Shown: piece after piece, positions 1 to 9,541 of the stretch
Numbering within the stretch: position 1 is the first letter of the stretch
Layout: the number at the start of each line of letters is the position of its first letter
Source: Luteolibacter sp. Y139
GTDB taxonomy: Bacteria > Verrucomicrobiota > Verrucomicrobiia > Verrucomicrobiales > Akkermansiaceae
Reading direction: 5' to 3'
Assembly (NCBI RefSeq): GCF_038066715.1
Contig: NZ_JBBUKT010000002.1
Coordinates: 434,001 to 498,000 of the forward strand
DNA length: 64,000 bases
Notes under the pieces: generated by a model
What the model was told of the DNA's origin: nothing
The model's database searches: none
The model's input: the letters and a program-made list of their open reading frames with translations, nothing else
Made by a program: the position numbers and the translations under genes

Positions 1-879
1 TTTTCCGCCGAATTCCGTGGCGAAGGCGCGGATGATTTCGGTGCTACGCTGCGTGACTGGCTTTCCGGAGAGGCCGCCTGCCTCGTTGGCGCGCGGGTGT
101 CCGGCGACAGGGGCGCGGTCGAGGGTGGTATTCGTGGCAATGAGGCCGTCGAGCCCGCCGTCGAGGAAGACCTTGGCCAATGCCGTGACATGTGGCGGAT
201 CGAGGTCGGGAGCCACCTTGAAGAGCAGCGGCACTCGCTTGCCGTGTTCCTTTTCGAGGGCCGCCTGCTCCTTCTTCAGTCGCTCTAGCAGGCGGGCGGA
301 TGCTTCCTCACCCTGGAGATCGCGCAGGCCAGGGGTATTCGGTGAGGAGAGATTCACCGCGATGTAGTCCGCCACCGGATAGGCGGCCTTGAGGCAGGTG
401 AGGTAGTCGTCCGCGGCGTTCTCGTTCGGGGTGTCCTTGTTCTTGCCGATGTTGAAGCCGATCACGCCTTGGAAGTGCTTCGAGCGGCGGACGTTTTCCA
501 CGCCGGCGGTGATGCCGGGGTTGTTGAAGCCCATGCGGTTGATGATCGCCTCGTGCTCGATCAAGCGGAACAAGCGCGGCTTGGGGTTTCCGGCCTGAGG
601 GCGTGGGGTGATGGTGCCGATCTCGACGAAGCCGAAGCCGAGCCGGCCAAGCGCGTCGATGGTATTACCTTCCTTGTCCAAGCCGGCCGCGAGACCGACG
701 CGGTTCGGGAATCGCAGGCCCATGACCTCTACCGGCGACATGAACTCATCGGCGGGGAAGAGCAGGGGAAGGACGCCGGATTGCTCCGCCAGCCGCAGGC
801 CGCGAAGGCTCACGTGGTGGGCAGTCTCGGCATTGAGGCAGAAGAGCAGGGAGCGAGCGATGTCGTAGGCGTCGGACAC
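1..879 (-). CDS. pyrD: dihydroorotate dehydrogenase (quinone), class 2, 3' end outside window
   Basis: Fourth step of UMP synthesis: oxidises dihydroorotate to orotate with FMN and passes electrons to membrane quinone. The frame runs off the left edge; 293 codons are present, so roughly the last 50 residues are missing. Visible motifs are GLAAGLDKEG near the N terminus, the NLSSPNTPGLR loop carrying the serine used as catalytic base in class 2 enzymes, FKVAPDL, IATNTT and GGLSG. The N terminus lacks a long signal but has the short amphipathic helix typical of the membrane-associated class. Two consecutive stop codons lie just upstream and no ATG is available, so the GTG at 877-879 is the start. 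The gene is divergent from the lipoprotein gene at 1017. Confidence 0.96.
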   Translation of the reverse strand, partial: MSDAYDIARSLLFCLNAETAHHVSLRGLRLAEQSGVLPLLFPADEFMSPVEVMGLRFPNRVGLAAGLDKEGNTIDALGRLGFGFVEIGTITPRPQAGNPKPRLFRLIEHEAIINRMGFNNPGITAGVENVRRSKHFQGVIGFNIGKNKDTPNENAADDYLTCLKAAYPVADYIAVNLSSPNTPGLRDLQGEEASARLLERLKKEQAALEKEHGKRVPLLFKVAPDLDPPHVTALAKVFLDGGLDGLIATNTTLDRAPVAGHPRANEAGGLSGKPVTQRSTEIIRAFATEFGGK

Positions 880-1016
880 GCACGGAGCGTGAACATCTCA
901 TCACGAAGGTCCAATACCGAACATCGGAGTGATGAAATGATCATCGTTTCCGTCGATGAATAGGAGGGGTCTTTCGATTCACGAGAATGACGAGTTGCCC
1001 GTTAGGCTCCGCGCCG

Positions 1017-1694
1017 ATGAACCGCTTCAAGGCCTCCCTGCTCGTCACCATTTTCCTCAACGGCGCCTGCCAATACGACACGCCTGCGAGTTATTCCCTG
1101 CCCGTGACACAAGGACCGTCGGGCGCGATCGAGGAGTCCTCGCATGCGCGCCCGACGGTCCACTTTCCGGCGCGAGTCGCGGTGGTCCGAATCGAAGGAA
1201 GTTCCGGTGGTTTCCGGATGATCTCCGACACCGATGTGGAGCAGAGTGAACACGCGGCCGTGGCGAGTTCGCTGCCCGGCATCGAGGGGCTGGTCAGTCT
1301 CAATCGCGTGGCCTTGATCAGTGAGGTGAAGTCCTACCGGGAGCTGGATGCGGAGGCCCGCAAGGTGGGCGCGGATCTGGTGGCGATCTATCGCTTCGAG
1401 GCCAGCGACCGGTCGAGTGATGCTTTCCTGCCCTTGAGCGTGGCGACGTTAGGGCTGGCCCCGACGAATACCTATACCGTGACAGCGACGGCGACCTTGA
1501 TGGTTCGGGATGCTCGGACAGGTTACCTTTATGGGGTGATGGAGGAATCCGCCACGAACAAGGGGCTGACTGCGGGAATGGATCTCGCCAACGCGCAGGA
1601 GCGGTCGAAGCGGAATGCGAAGAAGAAGGCGCTCGATCAGCTCACGGCGAAGCTGCCGGTGTTCTGGAATGGCGTGTTGGCGAAGGGACGGTGA
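1017..1694 (+). CDS. putative lipoprotein of unknown function
   Basis: 225-residue protein with a hydrophobic N-terminal segment (MNRFKASLLVTIFLNGAC) ending in a cysteine that could be lipidated, although NGAC is a poor lipobox. An in-frame ATG also exists at 987, but starting there puts ten polar residues ahead of the signal, so 1017 is preferred. The mature part contains VGADLVAIYRF, then TATATLMVRDARTGYLYGV and a Lys/Arg-rich segment near the C terminus. The pattern 'compute a quantity, add a trace of type and disposition' recalls the CsgG/rhombotail lipoprotein group, but this is a weak impression. It converges on pheA and is separated from it by a long inverted repeat. Function unknown. 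Confidence 0.75.
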   Translation: MNRFKASLLVTIFLNGACQYDTPASYSLPVTQGPSGAIEESSHARPTVHFPARVAVVRIEGSSGGFRMISDTDVEQSEHAAVASSLPGIEGLVSLNRVALISEVKSYRELDAEARKVGADLVAIYRFEASDRSSDAFLPLSVATLGLAPTNTYTVTATATLMVRDARTGYLYGVMEESATNKGLTAGMDLANAQERSKRNAKKKALDQLTAKLPVFWNGVLAKGR

Positions 1695-1697
1695 CAG

Positions 1698-1774
1698 CTG
1701 GGAGCGCGGGATTTATTCTGCTTCACCCGTAGGTTAGCCCTTCCGTCCAAGCGGAATGAATTCCGCGCTCCCAG
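1698..1774. repeat. REP-like 24-bp inverted repeat between convergent genes
   Basis: Two 24-base arms (1698-1721 and 1751-1774) are reverse complements with only three differences, all G-T wobbles, leaving a 29-base loop. The right arm contains GCGGAATGAATTCCGC followed by GCTCCCAG. The same 30-base block (1746-1775) recurs with two changes at 27859-27888, so this is a dispersed element. Located between the ends of the lipoprotein gene and pheA, it could act as a bidirectional transcription stop; there is no T-run. Confidence 0.7.
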
Positions 1775-2841
<1,067 letters not shown>

Positions 2842-2845
<4 letters not shown>

Positions 2846-3558
2846 GCGTTTTCTTCTTCGGCAGGGGCGGCGGCAGGGGAAGCGCCAGCGGCGCTGAGGG
2901 CAAGCTGTTCTTCTGCGGCGACGGCACCTTCCAGAGGTGCTTCCGGCAGTTTCACTCGACGCAGCTCCTGGGCATTCGGCAGGTCGTCGATGCTGCGGAT
3001 GCCGAAGTGCTCGTAGAACATCTCGGTGGTCTCGTAGAGGAGCGGACGGCCGGGAAGCTCGGCGCGACCGCCAATACGCACCAGTTCGCGGTCGAGCAGC
3101 TTTTGCAGCATGCCGTCGCAGGCGACGCCGCGGACAGCCTCGATGGCGCCCTTCGTGATTGGCTGGCGGTAGGCGATGATGGCGAGCGTTTCCATGGCCG
3201 GGCCGCTGAGGCGCTCGGGCTTGCGGCCTGGGAAGAGCTGGCGGACGAATTCGCCGTAGGAGGGCCGGGTGAAGATTTTCCAGCCCTTGGCGCGCTCCAT
3301 CAGCAGGAAGGCGCGGCCGCTGGCCTCGTAGATGTGATTAAGCGCGGCGATGCCCGCGATCACCTGATCCGAAGAAACGGCGGCGATGCTCACCAGCCAG
3401 TCCGGCAGTTCTTCAGGCGTCTCGCCGTCCTCGATCTTGCGGGCGCGGGCGTCCTCGGCCTCGGCGACGCGGGCGCGGATCAGCCGGGCGATTTCCTCGG
3501 CCGGCATCGGCTCATCCGAGGCGGTCAAGAGGGCTTCGACAATCGAGGAAAGTTCCAT
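2842..3558 (-). CDS. scpB: segregation and condensation protein B
   Basis: ScpB is the winged-helix (kite) partner of the SMC-ScpA chromosome condensation complex. The 238-residue protein has the family core: METLAIIAYRQPITKGAIEAVRG in the first winged helix region, then DRELVRIGGRAELPGRPLLYETT and FYEHFGI. The C-terminal tail is Ala/Glu/Pro rich and probably disordered. It is the first gene of a leftward unit with pheA (4-base overlap) and is divergent from mgtE; scpA is not in the window. The insertion of charged residues near positions 30-45 is longer than in most ScpB proteins. Confidence 0.95.
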
Positions 3559-3647
3559 GGCGGGCGGCGGAGCTTAGGATAGCGCCCGGCCATTTCAAGC
3601 GTGCCGGCAACCTATGTCACCGTGAGGCAGGCAAGTCCGGACGGCTG

Positions 3648-3671
3648 GCGATAAAATCGCATTAAAATGCG
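3648..3671. promoter_or_regulatory. twin TAAAAT boxes inside overlapping inverted repeats (mgtE promoter candidate)
   Basis: GCGATAAAATCGC (3648-3660) and CGCATTAAAATGCG (3658-3671) are overlapping perfect inverted repeats, each centred on TAAAAT (3652-3657 and 3663-3668). TAAAAT is a good sigma-70 -10 hexamer, but no good -35 is seen. If either box is used, transcription begins near 3664-3675, which places the ATG at 3667 too close and favours the mgtE start at 3748. Confidence 0.4.
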
Positions 3672-3747
3672 CACTCCAGAGGAGATTGGGGTTGCCGTGG
3701 AAAGGGGCGGCGATCATGCCAGCGGCGGGCCGAAATCTTTTGCTGGG

Positions 3748-5127
3748 ATGGATAGGGAGCACGTCAAAAACAAGCTCGCGGAGCTGATCGCGGACCGGAA
3801 TTTCGTGTCGATCCGCGCGATTTTCGGCGGACTGGCCCCTGCCGATTCCGCGGAAGTGATCGCCGAATTCGATGCGGCTGAGCAGGTGGCACTGTTCCGC
3901 CTGCTGCCAGGAGAATTGGCGACAGAAGTCTTTGAGTATCTGGATGTGGAGGTCCAGGAGGGGATGCTTCACGCCATGGGCGACCAGCGAGCGGTCGAGC
4001 TGCTGGAAGCGATGTCTGCTGACGATCGCACCGCGCTGCTGGAGGAGCTGCCCACCGCCGTCTGCGCCCGGCTGGTCAATGCCCTCTCTCCCACCGAACG
4101 CTCGGTCGCCCTGCGCCTGCTGGACTACGCGGAAGACAGCGTGGGACGCCTGATGACGTCCGAATACCTGACCCTGCGGGACGAATGGACGGCGACCGAG
4201 GTGCTTGATCACATCCGCCGGAACGGCAGCGACAGTGAAACGCTGAATGTGCTCTACGTGGTGGACGGGAGCGGCAAGCTGGTGGATGACGTGCGCATCC
4301 GCGAGCTGCTCCTTTGCTCGCCGGAAACGCACGTCCGGGACCTGCGGGACGGGGTTTTCACCGCCTTGCATGCGACGGATGATCGCGAGACCGCAGTGGC
4401 GGCTTTCCGGAAGTATCACCGGACCGTGCTGCCGGTCGTGGATGGACACGGTGGTTTGGTCGGGATTGTGACTGTGGATGACGTGCTGGACGTGGCCGAG
4501 GAGGAGGCCACCGAGGACATCCACAAGCTCGGTGGCGTGGAGCAACTCGATGAGCCCTACCTCGACATCTCCTTCTTCAGGCTGGTGAAGAAGCGGGCGG
4601 TCTGGCTGGTCGTGCTTTTCGTCGGCGAAATGCTCACGGCCACGGCCATGGGATTTTTTGAGAATGAAATCGAGCGGGCGGCGGTGCTCGCGATCTTCAT
4701 CCCGCTCATTATTTCCAGCGGCGGAAATAGCGGCTCGCAGGCGGCTTCGCTGATCATCCGCGCCATGGCGGTGGGAGAGGTCGGGCTGCGCCAATGGTGG
4801 CAGGTGATGCGCCGGGAGATCTTCTCGGGGCTGACGCTGGGGCTGATCTTGGCGGTGATCGGGGTGATCCGGATTTCCGTGTGGTCGGCTTTTTCCGACG
4901 TGTATGGGCCGCATTGGCCGCTGTTGGCGGCCACGGTGGGCGTTTCTCTGGTGGGGGTGGTGCTGTGGGGGACGCTGTCGGGTTCGATGCTGCCGTTCCT
5001 GCTCAAGCGACTGGGGGCGGACCCGGCGACGTCGTCTGCGCCCTTCGTGGCGACCCTGGTGGATGTCACCGGCCTGATCATCTATTTCGTGGCGGCTCAC
5101 CTGATCCTGCGGGGAACCTTGTTGTAA
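3748..5127 (+). CDS. mgtE: magnesium transporter MgtE
   Basis: Mg2+-selective, Mg2+-gated inner-membrane channel. The 459 residues show the family order: N-terminal superhelical MgtE_N domain (about 10-125, including [15 protein letters not shown]), two CBS domains (about 130-255, ending [27 protein letters not shown]), a plug helix, and five membrane helices at the C terminus containing [18 protein letters not shown], the conserved pore segment. An in-frame ATG at 3667 would add 27 residues with no family counterpart and lies inside a likely promoter, so 3748 is chosen. No M-box-like leader is seen upstream. Divergent from scpB. Confidence 0.95.
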   Translation: MDREHVKNKLAELIADRNFVSIRAIFGGLAPADSAEVIAEFDAAEQVALFRLLPGELATEVFEYLDVEVQEGMLHAMGDQRAVELLEAMSADDRTALLEELPTAVCARLVNALSPTERSVALRLLDYAEDSVGRLMTSEYLTLRDEWTATEVLDHIRRNGSDSETLNVLYVVDGSGKLVDDVRIRELLLCSPETHVRDLRDGVFTALHATDDRETAVAAFRKYHRTVLPVVDGHGGLVGIVTVDDVLDVAEEEATEDIHKLGGVEQLDEPYLDISFFRLVKKRAVWLVVLFVGEMLTATAMGFFENEIERAAVLAIFIPLIISSGGNSGSQAASLIIRAMAVGEVGLRQWWQVMRREIFSGLTLGLILAVIGVIRISVWSAFSDVYGPHWPLLAATVGVSLVGVVLWGTLSGSMLPFLLKRLGADPATSSAPFVATLVDVTGLIIYFVAAHLILRGTLL

Positions 5128-5191
5128 CGCGGGTTCGCGGGGCTTTCCGCTTGCGGGGAGGGGTGGGGGCTGGTTGCCTTTCCGCCGCTCC

Positions 5192-6073
5192 ATGGCCGCC
5201 CCGCAGAACACCATCGCGCTGGTTTTTGATTATGACCAGACACTCAGCCCCCGCTACATGCAGGATGATGTGCTGTTCCCGGAATTCGGCATTGATCCGG
5301 CGCAGTTCTGGAAAAAGTGCAACACGCTGGTGAAGGAGCAGCAGTGGGATGGCGAACTGGCCTACCTGAAGTGCATCCTGGACTACCTCCAGATGGATCA
5401 TGTCACCAACGCCCGGCTGACCCAGCTCGGCGCGGGGCTAAGCTTCTTCCCCGGGGTGGCCGAGATGTTCGACACGCTGCCGACGATTTGCCTCGGCCAT
5501 GACCATGAGTTGGCGGGGGTGAAGATCGAGTTCTACATCATTTCCTCCGGCCTGAAGGCGCTGCTCGACGGCAGCAAGCTGGCTCCGAAAGTCAAAGCCA
5601 TCTTCGGCTGCGAATTCGGCGAGGACGAGCAGGGTCACATCAGTTTCCCGAAGCGCGCGATCTCGCACACGACCAAGACGCAGTTCCTCTTCCGCATCAA
5701 CAAGGGGATGCTGGAGCACAATCAGGACGTGAATGACCACATGCCGCCTGACCAGCGGCCGATCCCGTTTGAAAACATCGTCTACGTGGGCGACGGGCCG
5801 ACCGATGTGCCGTGCTTCACGCTGATGAACAAGAGCGGCGGGCAGGCCATCGCCGTTTACAATCCCGACGACGCGAGTGGCCGCAGCTTCCGCAAGTGCT
5901 TCCAGCTTTCCAATCATGCGAATCGTGTGAAGCACATCGCCCCGGCAGATTACCGGCAAGGCAGTCACCTGTGGCTGCTGCTTGCGGAGATGGTGCGCGA
6001 GACTGCTGACCGCATCCTCCGCCGCCGTACCGAGGAGCGCGAAAGCTCCACCGTCGCAGCGCCCACGTTCTAG
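5192..6073 (+). CDS. HAD-superfamily phosphatase
   Basis: 293-residue soluble hydrolase of the haloacid dehalogenase superfamily. Motif I is FDYDQTLSP (nucleophile and acid/base aspartates near residues 13-15), a serine-containing motif II is in [10 protein letters not shown], and motif IV is [12 protein letters not shown], which supplies Mg2+-binding acidic residues. The arrangement resembles the phosphoserine phosphatase-like group, but the substrate cannot be read from the sequence. A TTG at 5174 could add six residues; the ATG at 5192 gives a typical HAD start. It follows mgtE by 64 bases in the same direction. Confidence 0.85.
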   Translation: MAAPQNTIALVFDYDQTLSPRYMQDDVLFPEFGIDPAQFWKKCNTLVKEQQWDGELAYLKCILDYLQMDHVTNARLTQLGAGLSFFPGVAEMFDTLPTICLGHDHELAGVKIEFYIISSGLKALLDGSKLAPKVKAIFGCEFGEDEQGHISFPKRAISHTTKTQFLFRINKGMLEHNQDVNDHMPPDQRPIPFENIVYVGDGPTDVPCFTLMNKSGGQAIAVYNPDDASGRSFRKCFQLSNHANRVKHIAPADYRQGSHLWLLLAEMVRETADRILRRRTEERESSTVAAPTF

Positions 6074-6086
6074 AAGACAATGGAAC

Positions 6087-6141
6087 CGCCAAGACGCCAA
6101 GTTCGCCAAGGTTTGATTCAGCCTTGGCCGGGCGATCCGGC
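6087..6141 (+). repeat. three CGCCAAG heptamers and a short GC hairpin
   Basis: The intergenic stretch after the HAD gene has CGCCAAG at 6087-6093, 6095-6101 and 6104-6110, then a small hairpin GCCGG-GCGAT-CCGGC (6127-6141) followed by TAATTTG. CGCCAAG strings are a recurrent kind of intergenic repeat in several bacterial phyla. The hairpin might end transcription but is weak. Confidence 0.4.
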
Positions 6142-6168
6142 TAATTTGTTAGATCAAGCCGAGGTTTC

Positions 6169-6462
6169 ATGAAGTTCCGCATCTCAGTCATTTTGAACGT
6201 CATCTTGATCGTGGTGACGCTTACCATGTGGAAGCATCAGATTTCCGTGGCCATTGGTGACTTCTACTATCGCAAGACGGTCTATACGGTGGTTGCTGGA
6301 TCGGTGAGCCAGTTGGAGAAAGGAAACACGAAGCTGGTCCGTGATGCCCTCGCTTTGATCTGGGAAAGTGGAGATGCGAAACAACCAATCATCGAGAACG
6401 CCGGTCAGAAGCTTGGAGTGATTGGGCCTTTCCAACCCGAGCCGCCTAAACAGAGTCCGTGA
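6169..6462 (+). CDS. small single-pass membrane protein of unknown function
   Basis: 97-residue protein with one N-terminal hydrophobic helix (about residues 4-22, ISVILNVILIVVTLTMW) that should act as a signal anchor, followed by a short exported or periplasmic region of mixed character and a Pro-rich end. No family is recognised. It sits between the HAD phosphatase and mpl on the same strand; spacing of 42 bases to mpl allows co-transcription. Coding character is supported by the clean hydrophobic/polar division and by an ATG with no overlap to neighbours, but there is no homology argument. Confidence 0.6.
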   Translation: MKFRISVILNVILIVVTLTMWKHQISVAIGDFYYRKTVYTVVAGSVSQLEKGNTKLVRDALALIWESGDAKQPIIENAGQKLGVIGPFQPEPPKQSP

Positions 6463-6504
6463 ACTGCCCCTAACGGGTAGCCGAACATTTGAAGAAACCC
6501 TTTC

Positions 6505-7890
6505 ATGTCTGAAAAGAAGCATTTCCATTTTACCGGCGTCTGCGGGACGGCGATGGGCGCCGTGGCAGTTGCGATGAAGCGCAAGGGATTCACAGTCACC
6601 GGCTCCGACACGAACGTCTATCCGCCGATGTCCGACTTCCTTCGTGGCGAGGGGATTGAGATCACCGAGGGCTATCGCGCGGAGAACTTGCCGGCGAATG
6701 CAGACGTGATCGTGATCGGCAATGCCATCAGCCGCGGCAACGAGGAGGCCGAGGCCGCGCTGTCCCGCAAGCTGCTCTATCAGTCCCTGCCGGAGGTGAT
6801 GAAGGAGCACTTCCTGCGCGGGAAGCGGAACTACGTGGTGAGCGGCACCCACGGCAAGACGACCACCAGCTCGATGCTTGCGTGGCTGTTCATTTCGGCG
6901 GGAAAAGATCCCGGTTGGATGATCGGTGGCCTGCCGAAGAATCTCGGCCGCGGCGCGAATTTCACGAGCTCCGAGTTCAACGTGCTGGAGGGCGATGAAT
7001 ACGACACCGCCTTCTTCGACAAGCGCTCGAAGTTCCTCCACTACCTTCCGGAAGTGGCAGTGGTGAACAACATCGAGTTCGACCACGCCGACATCTACTC
7101 CTGTTTGGACGAGATCAAGCTGACCTTCCGCCGGCTGCTCAATGTGGTGCCGCGCACGGGCTGCGCGATTATCAATGGCGATGATCCGAATTGCTGTGAG
7201 GTGGCGGAGAAGGCGCCTTGCCCGGTGAAGACCGTGGGCCTCGGCGAGGGCAATGACACGCGAATCACGGACGTGACCTACGAGGCGGATCGTAGTTCCT
7301 TCACCCTCGGCGGCGAGCGCTACTCGCTGCGCATGACGGGCGAGTTCAATATCCGCAACGCGGCCATGGCGACTGCGGCGGCTTTGTTCGCCGGCCTAAC
7401 ACCCGATCAAGTTCGCACCGGGTTGGAGAGCTTCGATGGCGTTGCCCGTCGTCAGGAACTTCGCGGCGAGGCCGGCGGGGTGAAGGTGATCGACGACTTC
7501 GCCCATCACCCGACCGCGATCAAGTATGCCGTGGGCAGCCTGCGCCAGCGCTACAATGGCAGCAAGCTGTGGATCCTCTTCGAACCACGCTCTAACACCA
7601 CGCGCCGCGCCGTTTTCCAAAAGGAGCTCGCCGAGGCGCTTGCCTTGGCGGACGAAGCCGTGATCTCCGAGATTCCAGATCTCCACAAGTTTCCCGAGAA
7701 TGACCGGCTCAATCCCGACCAACTAGTGATCGACATCCTCGCGCACGGCGGGAACGGCCGTTACATCCATACGGTGGACGAGATCGTCGATACCGTCACC
7801 AACGAGGCACAGCCCGGCGACGTGGTGGCGGTGCTCAGCAACGGCGGCTTCGGAGGGATCCACAAGAAGCTGCTGGAGCGGCTGGGGTAA
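6505..7890 (+). CDS. mpl: UDP-N-acetylmuramate:L-alanyl-gamma-D-glutamyl-meso-diaminopimelate ligase
   Basis: Recycling enzyme that joins the murein tripeptide recovered from peptidoglycan turnover to UDP-MurNAc, bypassing MurC-MurE. The 461 residues carry the Mur-ligase architecture: Rossmann-like N domain with FTGVCGTAMGAVA (about 9-21), the ATP loop GTHGKTTTSSML near residues 114-125, the central-domain NNIEFDHAD, and a C domain with DDFAHHPTAI and LFEPRSNTTRR. The Mpl-type N terminus (HFHFTGVCGTAMG) separates it from MurC. It implies meso-diaminopimelate peptidoglycan, which fits Verrucomicrobiota. Confidence 0.95.
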   Translation: MSEKKHFHFTGVCGTAMGAVAVAMKRKGFTVTGSDTNVYPPMSDFLRGEGIEITEGYRAENLPANADVIVIGNAISRGNEEAEAALSRKLLYQSLPEVMKEHFLRGKRNYVVSGTHGKTTTSSMLAWLFISAGKDPGWMIGGLPKNLGRGANFTSSEFNVLEGDEYDTAFFDKRSKFLHYLPEVAVVNNIEFDHADIYSCLDEIKLTFRRLLNVVPRTGCAIINGDDPNCCEVAEKAPCPVKTVGLGEGNDTRITDVTYEADRSSFTLGGERYSLRMTGEFNIRNAAMATAAALFAGLTPDQVRTGLESFDGVARRQELRGEAGGVKVIDDFAHHPTAIKYAVGSLRQRYNGSKLWILFEPRSNTTRRAVFQKELAEALALADEAVISEIPDLHKFPENDRLNPDQLVIDILAHGGNGRYIHTVDEIVDTVTNEAQPGDVVAVLSNGGFGGIHKKLLERLG

Positions 7891-7911
7891 GCCCCGCGCA
7901 AGGCGATCGCT

Positions 7912-8811
7912 CTATCCTTGGGCGATCGCTTCCAGCTCGGCCAAGGTCTTTGCTGAGAGGTCAATCTCAGCTGCCGCGAGGTTTTCTTCCAAGTGCGCCA
8001 CGGAGGAGGTGCCAGGGATGAGCAGGATGTTTGGCGACCGGTGCAGCAGCCAGGCGAGTGCCACCTGCATCGGCGTGGCACCGAGCGATTCCGCAATCTT
8101 GTTCAGCCCCGAGGACTGGATGGGGGAGAATCCGCCCAAGGGGAAGTAGGGCACGTAGGCGATGTTTTGCGCGGCCAAGCTGTCGATGAAGGCGTGGTCG
8201 GCACGATTGACCAGATTGTAGAGGTTCTGGACGCAGACGATCTCGGTCATCGTCTGGGCCTGCTGCAACTGCCATGGCGTGACGTGACTGAGGCCGATGT
8301 GCTTGATCAGGCCTTGCTGCTTGAGGTCCGCCAACGCCGCGATCTGTTCTTCGAGCGGATCATCCTTCGGAGCCTCAAGTCCGCCCATGCGCATGTTGAC
8401 GATGTCGAGTGCGTCGACGCCGAGATTGCGGAGGTTGCCGTGGACTTGCTCGATCAATTGCTCGCGGGAGCGCGCCATCTGCCATGAGCCATCGGCAGGA
8501 CGTTCGCAGCCGACTTTCGTGACGATCACGAGATTCTCCGGGTAGGGATGGAGCGCCTCGCGGATCAGCTTGTTGGTGACGTGCGGGCCGTAGAAGTCAG
8601 AGGTGTCGATGTGGTTCACGCCCAACTCCACGGCGCGCCTGAGCACGGCGAGGGCGGCCTGATGATCGCGGGGCGGACCGAAGACTCCGGGTCCAGCGAG
8701 CTGCATGGCCCCGTAGCCGACGCGATGGACGGTCAGCGTAGTATTCGGGAAGGTGAAGTTCCCTCCGAGAAGGGGTGAAGCTGTGGACGAAGTGGGGTCA
8801 GGGGAATTCAT
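7912..8811 (-). CDS. aldo/keto reductase
   Basis: NADPH-dependent oxidoreductase of the AKR family, 299 residues. Visible features: GYGAMQLAGPG at the first strand, NHIDTSDFYGPHVTNKLI containing the catalytic Asp and Tyr, a VTKVG segment supplying the Lys, IGLSHVTPWQLQQA, and the C-terminal LIPGTSS nucleotide-binding loop. The start is the ATG at 8809-8811; a longer frame upstream would run through the divergent promoter region and into tetR. Its nearest neighbour is a TetR regulator transcribed the other way from a shared palindromic operator, so it is probably the regulator's target. Substrate unknown. Confidence 0.93.
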   Translation of the reverse strand: MNSPDPTSSTASPLLGGNFTFPNTTLTVHRVGYGAMQLAGPGVFGPPRDHQAALAVLRRAVELGVNHIDTSDFYGPHVTNKLIREALHPYPENLVIVTKVGCERPADGSWQMARSREQLIEQVHGNLRNLGVDALDIVNMRMGGLEAPKDDPLEEQIAALADLKQQGLIKHIGLSHVTPWQLQQAQTMTEIVCVQNLYNLVNRADHAFIDSLAAQNIAYVPYFPLGGFSPIQSSGLNKIAESLGATPMQVALAWLLHRSPNILLIPGTSSVAHLEENLAAAEIDLSAKTLAELEAIAQG

Positions 8812-8846
8812 GGTGCAAGAGGGGTAAGGCTCCTTGAATGTTCCGT

Positions 8847-8876
8847 CAAATGACAAAATATGAAATTTGTCATTTG
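8847..8876. promoter_or_regulatory. palindromic operator between akr and tetR
   Basis: Perfect 11-base arms CAAATGACAAA (8847-8857) and TTTGTCATTTG (8866-8876) flank an 8-base spacer, in an AT-rich island between divergent genes. Size, symmetry and position are those of a TetR-family operator, so autoregulation and control of the aldo/keto reductase are inferred. Confidence 0.75.
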
Positions 8877-8932
8877 TCTCTTCCTTGCTGGTTTTGCCCG
8901 GGTTTCGGTGCATTCTCACCTCGGAACCATTC

Positions 8933-9520
8933 ATGTCCGACGAACTGCCCCTGCCTGAACGCATTCTCGACGCTGCCGAGGTCATGCTGCGCCGCCATGG
9001 CGCGGAGAAAGCGAACGTGGTGGACATCGCCCGCCTGATGGAGATGAGCCACGGCAACATCTACCGGCACTTCCCGAGCAAAAAGGCGATCCTGGACGCG
9101 GTTGCCGTTCGCTGGCTGCAGGCGGTTTCTTCGCCGCTGCAGAAGATCGCCAACGAGAGCGAGCGGTCTGCGTCAGAGCGGCTTGAGGCTTGGTTTCATA
9201 CCCTCCGCGCTGCCAAGCGTCGCAAGGTGTTGGATGATCCGGAGTTATTTCGCGTCTACCACGGGATCGCCATGCAGATGCGGGCCGTCGCGGACGAGCA
9301 CGTGGCGACCCTGCATTCCCAACTCGAAGGCATGATCGCGGATGGCATCGCGCGGGGAGAATTCTCCCGCGAACTGGATGCCAAAGCAGCTGCGCGAGCT
9401 TTCATGCAGGCGACCATGGCGTTTCATCATCCGCTGATGCTGATGCAGAACTGTCCCACGGACGAGGAGGCTCACACGGCCATCGGGATCATCCTGAATG
9501 GCTTGAAAGCAGGACGATAA
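8933..9520 (+). CDS. TetR-family transcriptional regulator
   Basis: 195-residue one-component repressor. The N-terminal helix-turn-helix (about residues 8-55) reads ERILDAAEVMLRRHG, then DIARLMEMSHGNIYRHFPSK, which is the canonical TetR DNA-recognition helix with the YxxFxxK signature. The C-terminal ligand domain (about 70-195) is helical and matches the TetR_C group with WFHTLRAAKR and a conserved DPELFRVYHGI. The ATG at 8933 is preferred over one at 8867, because the earlier frame would overlap the operator. It faces the aldo/keto reductase across 121 bases. Confidence 0.94.
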   Translation: MSDELPLPERILDAAEVMLRRHGAEKANVVDIARLMEMSHGNIYRHFPSKKAILDAVAVRWLQAVSSPLQKIANESERSASERLEAWFHTLRAAKRRKVLDDPELFRVYHGIAMQMRAVADEHVATLHSQLEGMIADGIARGEFSRELDAKAAARAFMQATMAFHHPLMLMQNCPTDEEAHTAIGIILNGLKAGR

Positions 9521-9541
9521 TGCAGGACCGCCGGTGTCTGC

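Noticed and set aside
3559-3747. M-box (Mg2+) riboswitch before mgtE
   Set aside because: The stretch is 189 bases and shows no M-box consensus elements, only short inverted repeats.
3595-5214. Leftward open frame of 539 codons over mgtE
   Set aside because: His/Gln/Arg-rich mirror of mgtE codons; the rightward MgtE reading shows CBS and pore motifs.
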